Source: Paludibacteraceae bacterium (GTDB lineage: Bacteria; Bacteroidota; Bacteroidia; Bacteroidales; Paludibacteraceae). Taken from it: a stretch of 64,000 bases of DNA. The translations under genes were made by a program, and so were the position numbers. Shown one piece after another: positions 53,531 through 62,512 of the stretch (position 1 is the first letter of the stretch; each line of letters begins with the position of its first letter). A model generated the notes under the pieces. That model saw nothing but the letters and a program-made list of their open reading frames with translations, searched no databases and had not been told where the DNA came from. The DNA is taken from NCBI GenBank assembly GCA_017937025.1, contig JAGBEJ010000002.1, positions 266,816 through 330,815 on the forward strand, read 5' to 3'.

Positions 53531-54858
53531 AGGACATTCTTTTTTGAAAGCGTTTTCAATAACTGTTCAGCTGTTGCTTGAATCGCAGGCACAGCGACAG
53601 AATTACCAAACTGCTTATAAGCCGAAGCGTCGGCAACCACTATTTTGAATTTATCAGGGAAGCCCTGTAAACGAGCCCATTCGCGCGGTGTCATCCTACG
53701 TATTCCATCTGTATTGTACTCCCCCTTGATTCGCGTTGTCGGTGTCAAATCGGTTTGCCGCTTATCTATAACCAAATTGCGTTCACGCCCCATTCCACCA
53801 ACGACAATAGCATTTGCAACTCCATCGTCAGATATTATCTCATACCCAAATCCATTTCCTTTGGCTGCATGACGTTCCTTGTGAGCGACAAGAGTTTTCA
53901 CATATTGGTTTGACAAATAATACTTCGAAGCCACAGGCTTTTCCTCACGGACATCTATAAAATGCTTCTTGACATCTTTTTGTTCAGGATAAGAAAAATC
54001 CTCCTTGTTGATTCCCAAATCTTTACGAAAACCAACAATATATACGCGTTCACGATGTTGAGGAACGCCGAAATACATAGCATTGACTATCTTGGGGTCT
54101 GGCACAACATAACCAACCTCGTCAAGAGTATTCAAAATCGTTTGCAAAGTGCGTCCTTTGTCATGAATCATCAAACCTTTCACATTCTCAAGAAAGAAAG
54201 CCTTTGGCTGTTTCCGGCGAAGAATTTCAGCAACATCGAAAAACAGAGTTCCTCTTGTTTCTTCGAAACCGCGCCTTTTGCCAGCAAGAGAAAATGCCTG
54301 ACAAGGAAAACCTCCACAAAGAATATCAAAATTGTTTGGAACGAAATCTTTAGTTCGTTCAAGAGTAATATCACCAAAAGGAACTTCCCCGTAATTGGCA
54401 AAATATGTTTTTTGCGCCTGAGCATCCCATTCCGATGAATAAACACATCGCCCACCTAAATTCTGCAACGCCAAGCGGAATCCGCCGATGCCGGCGAAAA
54501 GATCTATAAACGTAAACTTCGGCTTATTAGGAGACGGAAATGGAACATCAAAAACATCCTTGAACAAATAAAGTTGCGAGGCATCAAACTCACCGACAGA
54601 ACCTAAAGTAGCATTAGCTTTATTAGATGTCCACAAATTGACATACTGCTGACCTCGCTCCAAATAAGTGTCAGCAAAATCTGTATCACGAAGATGAATG
54701 TAATGTGTGGCAATCGCCAATTGGTCTGAAAAAGGAATCAGATTACCTTTTTCATCAAGCGAACTTTTGTCATATAAACGCGTTGCCTTTGTGTATGCTA
54801 AACCAATATCAGCCAACGACAATGAATTGTCGCCGACTGCAATATCCTTTTTTGCCAT
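53527..54858 (-). CDS. DNA (cytosine-5) methyltransferase
   Basis: 443 residues. After a 110-residue N-terminal extension comes the C5 methylase core: FIDLFAGIGGFRLAL (SAM-binding), GGFPCQAFSLAGKRRGF with the catalytic Pro-Cys-Gln, FFLENVKGL (ENV motif) and PQHRERVYIVG. The C-terminal motif is AVPAIQATAEQLL. It protects the CCGG-type site presumably cut by the neighbouring HpaII-family nuclease. The N-terminal extension might act as a regulator, as in some C5 methylases; not demonstrated. First gene after structured leader 3. Confidence 0.95.
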   Translation of the reverse strand: MAKKDIAVGDNSLSLADIGLAYTKATRLYDKSSLDEKGNLIPFSDQLAIATHYIHLRDTDFADTYLERGQQYVNLWTSNKANATLGSVGEFDASQLYLFKDVFDVPFPSPNKPKFTFIDLFAGIGGFRLALQNLGGRCVYSSEWDAQAQKTYFANYGEVPFGDITLERTKDFVPNNFDILCGGFPCQAFSLAGKRRGFEETRGTLFFDVAEILRRKQPKAFFLENVKGLMIHDKGRTLQTILNTLDEVGYVVPDPKIVNAMYFGVPQHRERVYIVGFRKDLGINKEDFSYPEQKDVKKHFIDVREEKPVASKYYLSNQYVKTLVAHKERHAAKGNGFGYEIISDDGVANAIVVGGMGRERNLVIDKRQTDLTPTTRIKGEYNTDGIRRMTPREWARLQGFPDKFKIVVADASAYKQFGNSVAVPAIQATAEQLLKTLSKKNVL

Positions 54859-55149
54859 TTCTGCGCATTTTCAGCGTCGGCAACTTTTCGAATGTGCGGG
54901 CAGCAAGTTTCCATCAGGACATAAAAGAAGCGCGAACTTCACTTATGAGCCCAAGGAAATTTGCCGTAACCCGCACCCCAATAAGTTCCGCCCACGCTAA
55001 GCGCAGACGTTCGCTGAACTTATTCAATTGGGATGCTTTTAGAATCGGCAAATTTTTAGGGCATCTCGAATATAGTAGCAAACGCTATGATTACTAATAT
55101 GTTATATGAGTTCTTCTATCTGTTTTGTGTAAATCGTTTTTGCAGATAA
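54859..55149 (-). promoter_or_regulatory. Structured leader element 3 (shared box, competing hairpins)
   Basis: Minus-strand reading after the promoter: ATAACATA (55098-55105), 4 nt, TAATCATAGCGTTTGC (55078-55093), 2 nt, CTAT (55072-55075): the same words and spacing as leader 2. Then AAATTTGCCG (54957-54966) pairs with CGGCAAATTT (55046-55055), enclosing CCCAATAAGTTC / GAACTTATT...ATTGGG (54977-55032). The same middle region alternatively pairs leftward: GTGCGGG (54894-54900) with CCCGCAC (54970-54976) and GCAAGTTTCC (54903-54912) with GGAAATTTGC (54955-54964). The 16-mer lies 219 nt from the methylase ATG, exactly as in leader 2. Confidence 0.7.
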
Positions 55150-55180
55150 CAAATATACTAACATAAGTATAATAGACAAA
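55150..55180 (-). promoter_or_regulatory. Promoter of the HpaII restriction-modification operon
   Basis: Minus strand: TTTG (55177-55180), exactly 19 nt, TATATTTG (55150-55157). A perfect Bacteroidota promoter, about 290 nt before the methylase start, so the structured leader is transcribed. Confidence 0.82.
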
Positions 55181-55232
55181 ATCGTGTCAAAGATTACTTG
55201 TCGATACTCGACCTTCGCAGCATTGGCATCAA

Positions 55233-55262
55233 AAAAGGAGAGGCTTGCGGGCTTCTCCTTTT
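55233..55262 (-). terminator. Terminator after holA
   Basis: AAAAGGAGAGGC pairs with GCTTCTCCTTTT around TTGCGG, with A-run to the left (U-run for the minus strand), 9 nt past the holA stop. Confidence 0.88.
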
Positions 55263-55271
55263 GTCTATTTC

Positions 55272-56306
55272 TTAGTGCATCAGTCTAAAGAGCATTTCCA
55301 TGAGCAGTTCGGAAGCGTCGGATTTGGAGCCTCCGCCCTTGCATTTCTCGTCGTACTCTTTGAGGATGGCGATGTTCTCCATGCACTTGCGCGCGCCGTA
55401 GAACTTGGCGGCTGCCACATAATCCTTGACGAAGAAAGGATTCACGCCAAGGCGGCTCGCCAGCGATTTGGAATCGCTCTTGTTGGATGTGTAGTGAACG
55501 AGCAGCAGGTTGAAGAACAGGCTGAAAAGCACGCTGATGGTGACGAACACGGGATTCGCCTTCTGGTTTTGCGCGAAGTACATGCCTATCCGGTTGACAC
55601 GCATGATGTCCTTACGCATTATGGCGTTCTGCAGTTCGAAGTTGTTGTAGTCCTTGCTTATGCCTATATTGCGCTCTATGAGTTCGGCTGTGATGGCTTT
55701 CGAGCCTTCGGGCATGGAGAGCTTCAGCTTGTCGAGCGACGAGGCTATGCGCTGCAGGTCGGCGCCGATGTACTCCGCCAGCACCTGTGCCGACCTCTCG
55801 TCGATGGTCATGCCGATGTTCTTGACGTAGTTCACTATCCATGCAGGAAGCTGGTAATCCCTTATGAGCTGCGACTCGAGCACTGAGCCTATCTTGGTTA
55901 TCTCGGTGTAGAGTTTCTTGCGCTTGTCGAGGTTGCCGTACTTGTAGCACAGCACGAGGATGGTCTTGGGCTGCGGATTCTGCAGATAGGTGACGAGGGC
56001 GTTCTCGTCGTCCTCGGCGCGCTTCTTGCCCAAAAGGTTCTGCGCCTCCTTGACTATTATGACCTGCTTGTCGCCTATCATCGGCACTCCCCTGGCGAGC
56101 ATCGCCACTTTGGTCTGCGTCGTCTGGTCGCCGTAAAGCACCGTCAGGCAGAAATCCTTGGCTGAAGGGTCGAGCACATTGTTCTGTATATAGTCCGACA
56201 CAAGGTCTATGTAATAAGCCTCCTCGCCCATCAGCAGATAGACTGGCTTATAATCCTTGTTCTGTAGTTGGGTTATTATCGTCGCGTATGTCTGTTCCTT
56301 AGCCAT
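55272..56306 (-). CDS. holA: DNA polymerase III delta subunit
   Basis: 344 residues from the ATG at 56306 (MAKEQTYATIITQL). N-terminal YKPVYLLMGEEAYYIDLVSDYI is the clamp-loader delta start; GDKQVIIVKEAQNLL and the helical C-terminal collar domain (residues 210-340) follow. It opens the sliding clamp as part of the clamp loader. Divergent from the HsdR_N-like gene, an arrangement common in Bacteroidales. Confidence 0.9.
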   Translation of the reverse strand: MAKEQTYATIITQLQNKDYKPVYLLMGEEAYYIDLVSDYIQNNVLDPSAKDFCLTVLYGDQTTQTKVAMLARGVPMIGDKQVIIVKEAQNLLGKKRAEDDENALVTYLQNPQPKTILVLCYKYGNLDKRKKLYTEITKIGSVLESQLIRDYQLPAWIVNYVKNIGMTIDERSAQVLAEYIGADLQRIASSLDKLKLSMPEGSKAITAELIERNIGISKDYNNFELQNAIMRKDIMRVNRIGMYFAQNQKANPVFVTISVLFSLFFNLLLVHYTSNKSDSKSLASRLGVNPFFVKDYVAAAKFYGARKCMENIAILKEYDEKCKGGGSKSDASELLMEMLFRLMH

Positions 56307-56312
56307 GGTTGA

Positions 56313-56343
56313 CAAAAGTAATCATTATATTTGTCTCGTCAAA
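56313..56343 (-). promoter_or_regulatory. Promoter of holA
   Basis: Minus strand: TTTG (56340-56343), exactly 19 nt, TACTTTTG (56313-56320). The -7 box is 7 nt from the ATG, so the transcript is nearly leaderless. It interleaves with a plus-strand TATATTTG (56326-56333) serving the divergent gene. Confidence 0.7.
56326..56333 (+). promoter_or_regulatory. -7 box (TATATTTG) for the HsdR_N-like gene
   Basis: Plus-strand TATATTTG, 25 nt before the ATG at 56359; overlaps the holA promoter, so the two divergent genes may compete for polymerase. No -33 element found. Confidence 0.55.
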
Positions 56344-56358
56344 CACAAAAACGCAGTC

Positions 56359-56805
56359 ATGGGGCTACTGAATTTTCCAGAATACAAGTTTAACATCAAG
56401 GACGACAACGGCGGCAAAAAAATCTTCGACCGGCTGCGCAAGAAGTTCGTCGCCCTGCAGCCCGAGGAACTTGTCAGACAGAACATGGTGGAATGGCTTA
56501 TAACCGAGAAAGGCTACCCCGAAAGCAAGATGGGCAACGAGGTTGTAGTCAACATAAACGGAATGCCGAAAAGGTGCGACGGCATTGTCTATGACAACGA
56601 TTTCAAGCCTGTCATGATAATCGAGTACAAAGCGCCGACGGTGATGCTTACACAAAGCGTATTCGACCAGATTCTGACCTACAACACGAAACTCGGCGTC
56701 GATTACATACTCGTCAGCAACGGACTGCAGCACATCTGCTGCCGCATAGCCGACGGCAAAGCCACGTTCCTCGAAGACGTACCGATGTACCAGGACATAG
56801 CCTGA
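56359..56805 (+). CDS. Solo type I restriction HsdR_N-like protein
   Basis: 148 residues from the ATG at 56359 (MGLLNFPEYKFNI). It matches the N-terminal nuclease-like domain of type I restriction R subunits: VRQNMVEWLITEKGYPESKM, then RCDGIVYDNDFKPVMIIEYKAPTV, a PD-(D/E)XK-type core (Asp, then Glu-x-Lys). No helicase domain follows. Such solo proteins are conserved next to holA in Bacteroidales and are probably housekeeping, not restriction. Exact role unknown. Confidence 0.82.
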   Translation: MGLLNFPEYKFNIKDDNGGKKIFDRLRKKFVALQPEELVRQNMVEWLITEKGYPESKMGNEVVVNINGMPKRCDGIVYDNDFKPVMIIEYKAPTVMLTQSVFDQILTYNTKLGVDYILVSNGLQHICCRIADGKATFLEDVPMYQDIA

Positions 56806-56812
56806 ACGGCTG

Positions 56813-57790
56813 CTACTTGCAGCATTTGAGCGCTATGCCCGCCTTCTCCAGCTCGTCGTATGAAACGATGGAGAAGAACTGCCCTTCGGCGCCGCAGCCG
56901 ATGTGGTAAGGGAAGAACGACACGATGACACCCTCGCGTATGAGCGCGATGCCGTCGCATTCCTTCAGCGCTGCCAGCGCGTCATGCACTTCCGACGGCT
57001 TGTGGTCGAAGTTCTTCATCATCAGGTCGGCGAATTTCTTCTGGTCCTTCGCTTCGAACATATCGTTCAATCCAATGCCTTTGCCTGTCTTGGAATCGAC
57101 TGTCACGTATGTTCTGCGTGTATTGTCGCCGCAGCTCATCCAGTCGTACCATGAAGATATGAAGAATGTGTAAAGGTCGCCCTTTTTCCACACGTCAGTA
57201 ATAAGCATTCCGTGCTGCTCCAATGGTACGAAGTCGCCCTCATTGCCTTTGCATTCGTATTGCGAAATAGCCTCCTCTGTCTTAGCCACATAGAAATCGC
57301 AAATTTCCTTGGCTGACTCCAGATTCTTGTTCTGCGGAATTTTTCTGTGCGACACGCACTCCTCTCCGTTGGAACAGTCCTCGGCAAAAGCATGCGCTCT
57401 GACGCACATCCATTGCTTGAGCTTCGCCACATCCGGACATCTGAGAGCCAGTATGTCACGTTTTCTGAAGCATCCGTCCTCAGGGCATGAGAACATGCAG
57501 CTGTTGTGGTACAAGCCCTTAATCGGCGGCATTGGCTGCATGTCGGCATTGGCATCGTCGGTCTCCTTTGGGTCTATCATGCCGAAGTACGTGTTGAATG
57601 TCGATGCTGGAGTTCCTATCGTCGGCTTGTTCCAGTCCACTTCGTATGCCGACAGGTCTTCCGCCTCCTGCGCGGTCTCCTGAGTCTGCACCGCCACAGA
57701 GTCCGTTCCGCTCGCCGACTCGCTCTTGCCAGCGCACGAAGCGAGCATCAGAAGCGCCGACGAGCATGCCAATAGATATGCCTTTTTCAT
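56813..57790 (-). CDS. Lipoprotein with DUF3298/RsiV-like domain
   Basis: 325 residues. Lipobox LLMLASC (Cys near 19). The C-terminal third (TYVTVDSKTGKGIGLNDMF, then REGVIVSFFPYHIGCGAEG and IVSYDEL) follows the DUF3298/RsiV pattern seen in lysozyme-sensing anti-sigma factors and related lipoproteins. The middle has several Cys (CMFSCPEDGCF). A sensor or binding role at the envelope is possible; not shown. Convergent with the HsdR_N-like gene. Confidence 0.7.
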   Translation of the reverse strand: MKKAYLLACSSALLMLASCAGKSESASGTDSVAVQTQETAQEAEDLSAYEVDWNKPTIGTPASTFNTYFGMIDPKETDDANADMQPMPPIKGLYHNSCMFSCPEDGCFRKRDILALRCPDVAKLKQWMCVRAHAFAEDCSNGEECVSHRKIPQNKNLESAKEICDFYVAKTEEAISQYECKGNEGDFVPLEQHGMLITDVWKKGDLYTFFISSWYDWMSCGDNTRRTYVTVDSKTGKGIGLNDMFEAKDQKKFADLMMKNFDHKPSEVHDALAALKECDGIALIREGVIVSFFPYHIGCGAEGQFFSIVSYDELEKAGIALKCCK

Positions 57791-57801
57791 AAGATATGAT
57801 T

Positions 57802-58227
57802 TTATCCGAACAGTCTCGAAAGGAATCCCTTCTTTCTCTTGTAATTATAAGCCTGCTCCTGCTCTATACCCTCGTATGGCTGCAGCGGTCTGCCCGACTT
57901 TATCATCTGGTAGATAATGCCCCAGTCCGGAAGTCCGCCGAGGTTGTGGTCGTCGATGAAGACGTCGGCGTTCACCTTGCGTGAGCGGTTGCTGCTGCCG
58001 TACTCATCAGGATTGGATGCGTTCACGGCGTAGAACTCCACGCCTCTCTGTCGGCAGTACTCCACAGCCTCGTTCAGCAGGTCGCCCTCGCGCACTGTGT
58101 TGAGTATCAGCATGTGGCCGTCCTGCATCAGCTGCTTGAGTGTCTGTATGGCGAAAGGTATCTCCTTGCCTATTCTTGGGTACTCGTGTCTTACTATTGT
58201 TCCGTCGAAATCAACCGCTATTATCAT
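57802..58227 (-). CDS. HAD-superfamily hydrolase, BT0820-type
   Basis: 141 residues. DFDGTIVRHEYP (motif I nucleophile Asp), LNTVREGDLL (motif II-like Thr) and NADVFIDDHNLGG (motif IV Asp pair) give a small cap-less HAD phosphatase. Substrate unknown. Lies 11 nt upstream of the DUF3298-like lipoprotein gene on the same strand. Confidence 0.85.
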   Translation of the reverse strand: MIIAVDFDGTIVRHEYPRIGKEIPFAIQTLKQLMQDGHMLILNTVREGDLLNEAVEYCRQRGVEFYAVNASNPDEYGSSNRSRKVNADVFIDDHNLGGLPDWGIIYQMIKSGRPLQPYEGIEQEQAYNYKRKKGFLSRLFG

Positions 58228-58252
58228 AAAATACAGGTTATTAGGTTTTTAA

Positions 58253-58711
58253 TTATAAATCTTCTTCATCGTCCTTTGACAGCGCCACCGCTATGTCTTC
58301 CTCCTTCGGCTTGCAGAATATGAGCGCCACAGCCGCTATGCCTGCCGCATACAGGAAGTTGTAGGAGTGCAGCAGATAGAACAGGATTATGTTGACTACA
58401 AATGCCACAGCCACAAGACCGATTTTCAGTTTCACGATTCTCATGTACTCCTTGTATCGCTGCTCGTCGTCCTCAATCTTGCCCAGCGTATTCACTTTCT
58501 TGTTGGAATACCACAGCGCGAAAGGTATCGACGCCATCAGGTAGAGATACGAGATGGTCGATATGATGGTCTCTGTGTTCTTTTCTATCGGCTGAGTATG
58601 TGTCTGCAGCGTGTAGCCCACGCAGGCGCACAAAAGCACAAGGGCGAACACGCCGTAATACATAATCAAGGACAATCTGTAAGCCTTTTTCTCAAACTGT
58701 TTTTCTTTCAT
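58253..58711 (-). CDS. Four-helix membrane protein, unknown
   Basis: 152 residues with hydrophobic segments at about 14-34, 48-68, 95-114 and 117-132 and charged ends (MKEKQFEKK; KDDEEDL). No family recognised. In line with recR (12 nt downstream of its stop) and the HAD gene, so probably one operon. Confidence 0.7.
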   Translation of the reverse strand: MKEKQFEKKAYRLSLIMYYGVFALVLLCACVGYTLQTHTQPIEKNTETIISTISYLYLMASIPFALWYSNKKVNTLGKIEDDEQRYKEYMRIVKLKIGLVAVAFVVNIILFYLLHSYNFLYAAGIAAVALIFCKPKEEDIAVALSKDDEEDL

Positions 58712-58723
58712 TTTCGTTGTTTT

Positions 58724-59356
58724 TTATCTATCCATTCTGAACGAATCAGTGAAATCCACACGGTTCATAATCGAGCGTCCGAGCGTCACCTCATCGGCAT
58801 ACTGCAGTTCGTCGCCCACAGCCACGCCTCGCGCTATCGTCGTTATCTTGACATCGAATCCTGACAGTTTCTTGAAGAGGAAGAAATTCGTCGTGTCGCC
58901 TTCCATTGTCGGACTCAGCGCGAGTATCACTTCCTTTATGCCGCCGTCGGAGACACGCTTAACGAGGCTCTCTATCTCCAAGTCGTTCGGTCCTATGCCG
59001 TCCATCGGCGAGATGACTCCGCCCAGCACATGGTACAGACCACGGTACTGCTGCGTGTTCTCCACCGACATCACGTCCTTTACCGTCTCCACCACGCAGA
59101 TTGTCGTCTTGTCTCTGGCTGGATTGGAGCATATCTGGCACGTCTCTGTGTCTGATATGTTGTGACAGACGCTGCAGTATCGCACCTCGCTGCGCAGCTT
59201 TATCACTGCGTTGGCGAAACGGTTCACGTCCTCCTCGTCGCGGCGGAGCATGTTCAGCACCAGACGGAGCGCTGTCTTGCGCCCTATGCCAGGCAGCTTG
59301 GAGAACTCGTCAACCGCGTTCTGCAACAACTGCGAAGGATACTGTTCGTCATTCAT
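58724..59356 (-). CDS. recR: Recombination mediator protein RecR
   Basis: 210 residues. N-terminal [15 protein letters not shown] (HhH), the zinc finger [16 protein letters not shown], then the Toprim domain starting [16 protein letters not shown] with [14 protein letters not shown]. Loads RecA in the RecFOR gap-repair pathway. The four genes from recR down to the DUF3298 lipoprotein run in one direction. Confidence 0.96.
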   Translation of the reverse strand: MNDEQYPSQLLQNAVDEFSKLPGIGRKTALRLVLNMLRRDEEDVNRFANAVIKLRSEVRYCSVCHNISDTETCQICSNPARDKTTICVVETVKDVMSVENTQQYRGLYHVLGGVISPMDGIGPNDLEIESLVKRVSDGGIKEVILALSPTMEGDTTNFFLFKKLSGFDVKITTIARGVAVGDELQYADEVTLGRSIMNRVDFTDSFRMDR

Positions 59357-59463
59357 TTTGCTTTATTTATTGTATCTTTGTGAAAATTCGTCATTTCACA
59401 TATCTTGCAAATGTACGAAAAAGAAATAACTTTGATTTTACGCTGAATAACAACCGATAGATA

Positions 59464-60927
59464 ATGCTTTCCGAATACACCATCCTCGCCATAATCGCCG
59501 GATATTTCGCCCTGCTGCTGCTCGTTTCGTTCATCACTGGCAAAAAAAACGACGGCAACAAAGCCTTCTTCCTGGGCAACAGGAAATCGCCTTGGTACAT
59601 CGTGGCTTTCGGAATGATTGGCACGTCCATCTCAGGTGTGACGTTCGTTTCTGTTCCTGGCATGGTGACGAGCATCGGATTCACCTACTTGCAGATGTGC
59701 ATCGGATTTGTCTTCGGCTACATAATCGTGGCATACGTACTGCTGCCCATTTACTACAAACTCAGGCTCACGACGGTCTATGAGTACCTCGACCAGCGGC
59801 TCGGCTCACGCAGCTACCGCACTGGAGCGAGCTTCTTCCTGCTGTCCAAGATAACTGGAGCGGCGGCGAGGCTTTTCATTGTGGCTGTGCTGCTCCACTC
59901 GCTCGTGTTCGCCAAGTTCGGCATGTCGTTTCCGCTGTCGGTGGCTATCATCATTTTCCTCATCTGGCTTTACACATTCAAGAGCGGCATCAAGACCATC
60001 ATCTGGACCGACTCGCTACAGACGCTCGTGCTGCTCAGCGCGCTTGTGATGATTATCGTCAATGTCATAAGAGAGCTGGACTGGACTACGGCCGAGGCGG
60101 TTAAGAACATCGCCGCATCCGAGATGTCGCGCACATTCGTGTTCAGCGACTGGGCTTCGACACAGAACTTCTGGAAACAGTTCTTCAGCGGCATATTCAT
60201 CGTCATCGTCATGACAGGACTCGACCAGGACATGATGCAGAAGAACCTCTCAATAAAGACGCTCAAGGAGTCGCAGAAGAACATGATAACATACGGACTG
60301 TGCTTTCTGCCGGTCAATCTGCTGTTCCTCTCGCTCGGAGCGCTGCTCGTGTTTCTCGCCCAAGCCAGAGGCATAGCCGTTCCTCAGGCTGGCGACCAGC
60401 TGCTGCCCATGTTTGCCAGCGACCAACTCGGACTGTCGGTGTCAATATTCTTCATCATTGGCATCGTGGCGGCATCGTTCTCCAGCGCCGACTCCGCACT
60501 GACATCGCTCACAACGTCGTTCTCTGTGGACATAATCGGCATTAACAAGATAAGCCACAAGAAGCAGAACAAGACCAGAAAAGCGATACACATATTCACC
60601 TGCATCGTGTTTTTCATCATCATCATGGCCATCGACCAGTTCGGACGAGACAACAGCATCATCGACACCATCTACCGCATCGCGTCGTACACCTACGGAC
60701 CGCTGCTCGGCATGTTCATCTACGGACTGTTCACCAAACGCGCCATCAAGGACAAGTATATGCCTTGGATAGCGATTCTATCGCCTGTCATCATCGCCGT
60801 CATCGATTACACATCAAGAACATATTTCGATTATAAATTCGGCTACGAGCTGCTCATGCTCAACGCGTTGCTGACCATAGCCGGAATGATGCTCATATCC
60901 AACAATAAAAACAAAAGAAAAATCTGA
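59464..60927 (+). CDS. Sodium:solute symporter family protein
   Basis: 487 residues, about 13 membrane segments. [20 protein letters not shown] (SSS family start), [20 protein letters not shown] and [20 protein letters not shown], the last being the Na+-site signature. It imports a solute with Na+; substrate not identifiable. The engB gene begins 4 nt after its stop. Confidence 0.92.
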   Translation: MLSEYTILAIIAGYFALLLLVSFITGKKNDGNKAFFLGNRKSPWYIVAFGMIGTSISGVTFVSVPGMVTSIGFTYLQMCIGFVFGYIIVAYVLLPIYYKLRLTTVYEYLDQRLGSRSYRTGASFFLLSKITGAAARLFIVAVLLHSLVFAKFGMSFPLSVAIIIFLIWLYTFKSGIKTIIWTDSLQTLVLLSALVMIIVNVIRELDWTTAEAVKNIAASEMSRTFVFSDWASTQNFWKQFFSGIFIVIVMTGLDQDMMQKNLSIKTLKESQKNMITYGLCFLPVNLLFLSLGALLVFLAQARGIAVPQAGDQLLPMFASDQLGLSVSIFFIIGIVAASFSSADSALTSLTTSFSVDIIGINKISHKKQNKTRKAIHIFTCIVFFIIIMAIDQFGRDNSIIDTIYRIASYTYGPLLGMFIYGLFTKRAIKDKYMPWIAILSPVIIAVIDYTSRTYFDYKFGYELLMLNALLTIAGMMLISNNKNKRKI

Positions 60928-60931
60928 AAAT

Positions 60932-61525
60932 ATGGAAATAAAACAAGCTGAATTCGTAATAAGCAACACCGACGTAAGGAAATGTCCTGAAGGCGACATG
61001 CCTGAATTCGCGTTCATCGGCCGCTCAAACGTCGGCAAGTCATCGCTCATAAACATGCTGACGAGACACAAGGGACTCGCCAAGACATCGTCAACACCAG
61101 GCAAGACCTTGCTCATAAACCACTTCCTGATAAACAAAAGCTGGTATCTCGTCGATCTGCCGGGCTACGGATACGCGCAGCGAAGCAAGACACAGAGAGA
61201 GCAGCTCAAGAAAATGATAGACAACTATGTGCTTAACCGCGAGCAGATGTACAACCTGTTCCTGCTCATCGACAGCCGCCACGAGCCGCAGGAAATCGAC
61301 CTCGAGTTCATGCGATTCCTCGGAGCCAACGGAGTGCCATTCTCCATCGTCTTCACAAAAGCCGACAAGCTATCAAAACTCAGACTGAAGACCAACACCG
61401 AGACCTACAAGAAGAAGTTGCTCGAGGAATGGGAGGAACTGCCGCCTATCTTCATCACATCGTCGTCGGCTGCCGAAGGACGCACCGAGCTGCTGGACTA
61501 CATCGAACAGATAATGAATTCGTAA
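60932..61525 (+). CDS. engB: Ribosome biogenesis GTPase EngB/YihA
   Basis: 197 residues. G1 [13 protein letters not shown]3 DLPGYGYA, G4 TKAD, G5 SSA: the EngB/YsxC set. Essential factor for late 50S assembly. Between the symporter (4 nt) and yfcE (6 nt). Confidence 0.96.
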   Translation: MEIKQAEFVISNTDVRKCPEGDMPEFAFIGRSNVGKSSLINMLTRHKGLAKTSSTPGKTLLINHFLINKSWYLVDLPGYGYAQRSKTQREQLKKMIDNYVLNREQMYNLFLLIDSRHEPQEIDLEFMRFLGANGVPFSIVFTKADKLSKLRLKTNTETYKKKLLEEWEELPPIFITSSSAAEGRTELLDYIEQIMNS

Positions 61526-61531
61526 AACACC

Positions 61532-62074
61532 ATGAAATACCTGATTGTCTCCGACATACACGGCTCGCTGCCGAGGCTCCAGACCGTGCTCGACATCTTC
61601 CGCCACGAGAGCTGCGACATGCTGCTCATCCTGGGCGACATACTCAACTACGGGCCGCGCAACTCCATACCCGAAGGCATCGACCCCAAGGGCATAGCCG
61701 AGGCGCTCAACAGTCTGTCGGACAGAATCGTAGCCGTCAGAGGCAACTGCGACTCCGAAGTCGATCAGATGCTGCTGTCTTTTCCCATGATGGCGGACTA
61801 CTCCATCGTCGTGGAGAGCGGAAAAAGGATATTCCTGACACACGGACACAAGTACACAGCGGAGTCGTTGCCAAACACATCGTTCGACGTGTTCATAAGC
61901 GGACACACGCACATCTGGAAGCTCGACAAAACCGCCGACGGCAAAGTCGTCTGCAACACCGGCTCCATCACCTTCCCTAAGGAAAACAACGTCCCCACCT
62001 TCGCCATCCTCGACAACGGCGTATTGTCAATAAGAAACTTAGAAAATAAGATTTTGAAGCAAGTGGAGGTGTGA
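61532..62074 (+). CDS. yfcE: YfcE-family metallophosphodiesterase
   Basis: 180 residues. Calcineurin-like motifs in order: VSDIHGS, LGDILNYGP, RGNCDSE, THGH and SGHTHIW, giving a complete dimetal site. Hydrolyses phosphodiesters; physiological substrate unknown. Last gene of the symporter-engB-yfcE run, followed by a terminator. Confidence 0.92.
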   Translation: MKYLIVSDIHGSLPRLQTVLDIFRHESCDMLLILGDILNYGPRNSIPEGIDPKGIAEALNSLSDRIVAVRGNCDSEVDQMLLSFPMMADYSIVVESGKRIFLTHGHKYTAESLPNTSFDVFISGHTHIWKLDKTADGKVVCNTGSITFPKENNVPTFAILDNGVLSIRNLENKILKQVEV

Positions 62075-62101
62075 TAGAGAAAAGAGGATACAAGAAAATA
62101 A

Positions 62102-62132
62102 AAACGCAAGCCGTTGAGCTTGCGTTTTTTTG
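62102..62132 (+). terminator. Terminator after yfcE
   Basis: AAACGCAAGC pairs with GCTTGCGTTT around CGTTGA, followed by seven T; 27 nt past the yfcE stop. Confidence 0.9.
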
Positions 62133-62154
62133 TATTATTGATGTCACACTCACA

Positions 62155-62409
62155 TTATGAATCACCCAAAATGCTCTCGCTCTCATCGCTATGCTTGCTG
62201 CGGTTTTTCTGCACCAGTACTTTCGATGTATTGGCATAGCAATAGACGCAGAAATGGCTGCATGTGTTGTACATGCCGATATCCTTGCTGACCATGCATC
62301 CACACACATTGCGCTGCCCTTTGTCCTTCATCTTTTCGGGCGACAAAACCGGACGACTCAAATCGATGCCAAAAAGCGAATTTCGCTCAGGCAATTCTCC
62401 ATAATTCAA
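62155..62409 (-). pseudogene. DUF1848 protein, C-terminal remnant
   Basis: The frame encodes GIDLSRPVLSPEKMKDKGQR, then CGCMVSKDIGMYNTCSHFCVYCYANTS, the C-terminal Cys-rich end of DUF1848 (radical-SAM-like) proteins. Upstream in the same frame the sequence CFYLNYGELPERNSLFG continues past a 7-C run (minus strand) but no start and no N-terminal 200 residues are present, so this is a 5'-deleted remnant. It faces the yfcE terminator and lies next to the BspA-like gene. Confidence 0.85.
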
Positions 62410-62512
62410 GTAAAAACACCACTCGTTAACAACTTTTAAGGGGGGGTAATTCTTTTAACAATCTTCTTCGCACCTTTGTATTTCATACATTTTAACTAAA
62501 ACATTTACAATA

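Noticed and set aside
54705..55097. Plus-strand small proteins within leader 3 and the methylase start
   Set aside because: They overlap the methylase N-terminus antisense and the hairpins; no motif or ribosome binding site.
56359..56805. Truncated type I restriction system
   Set aside because: The HsdR_N-like protein has a clean start and end, no HsdM/HsdS remnants lie nearby, and the arrangement beside holA appears conserved, so it is treated as an intact solo gene.
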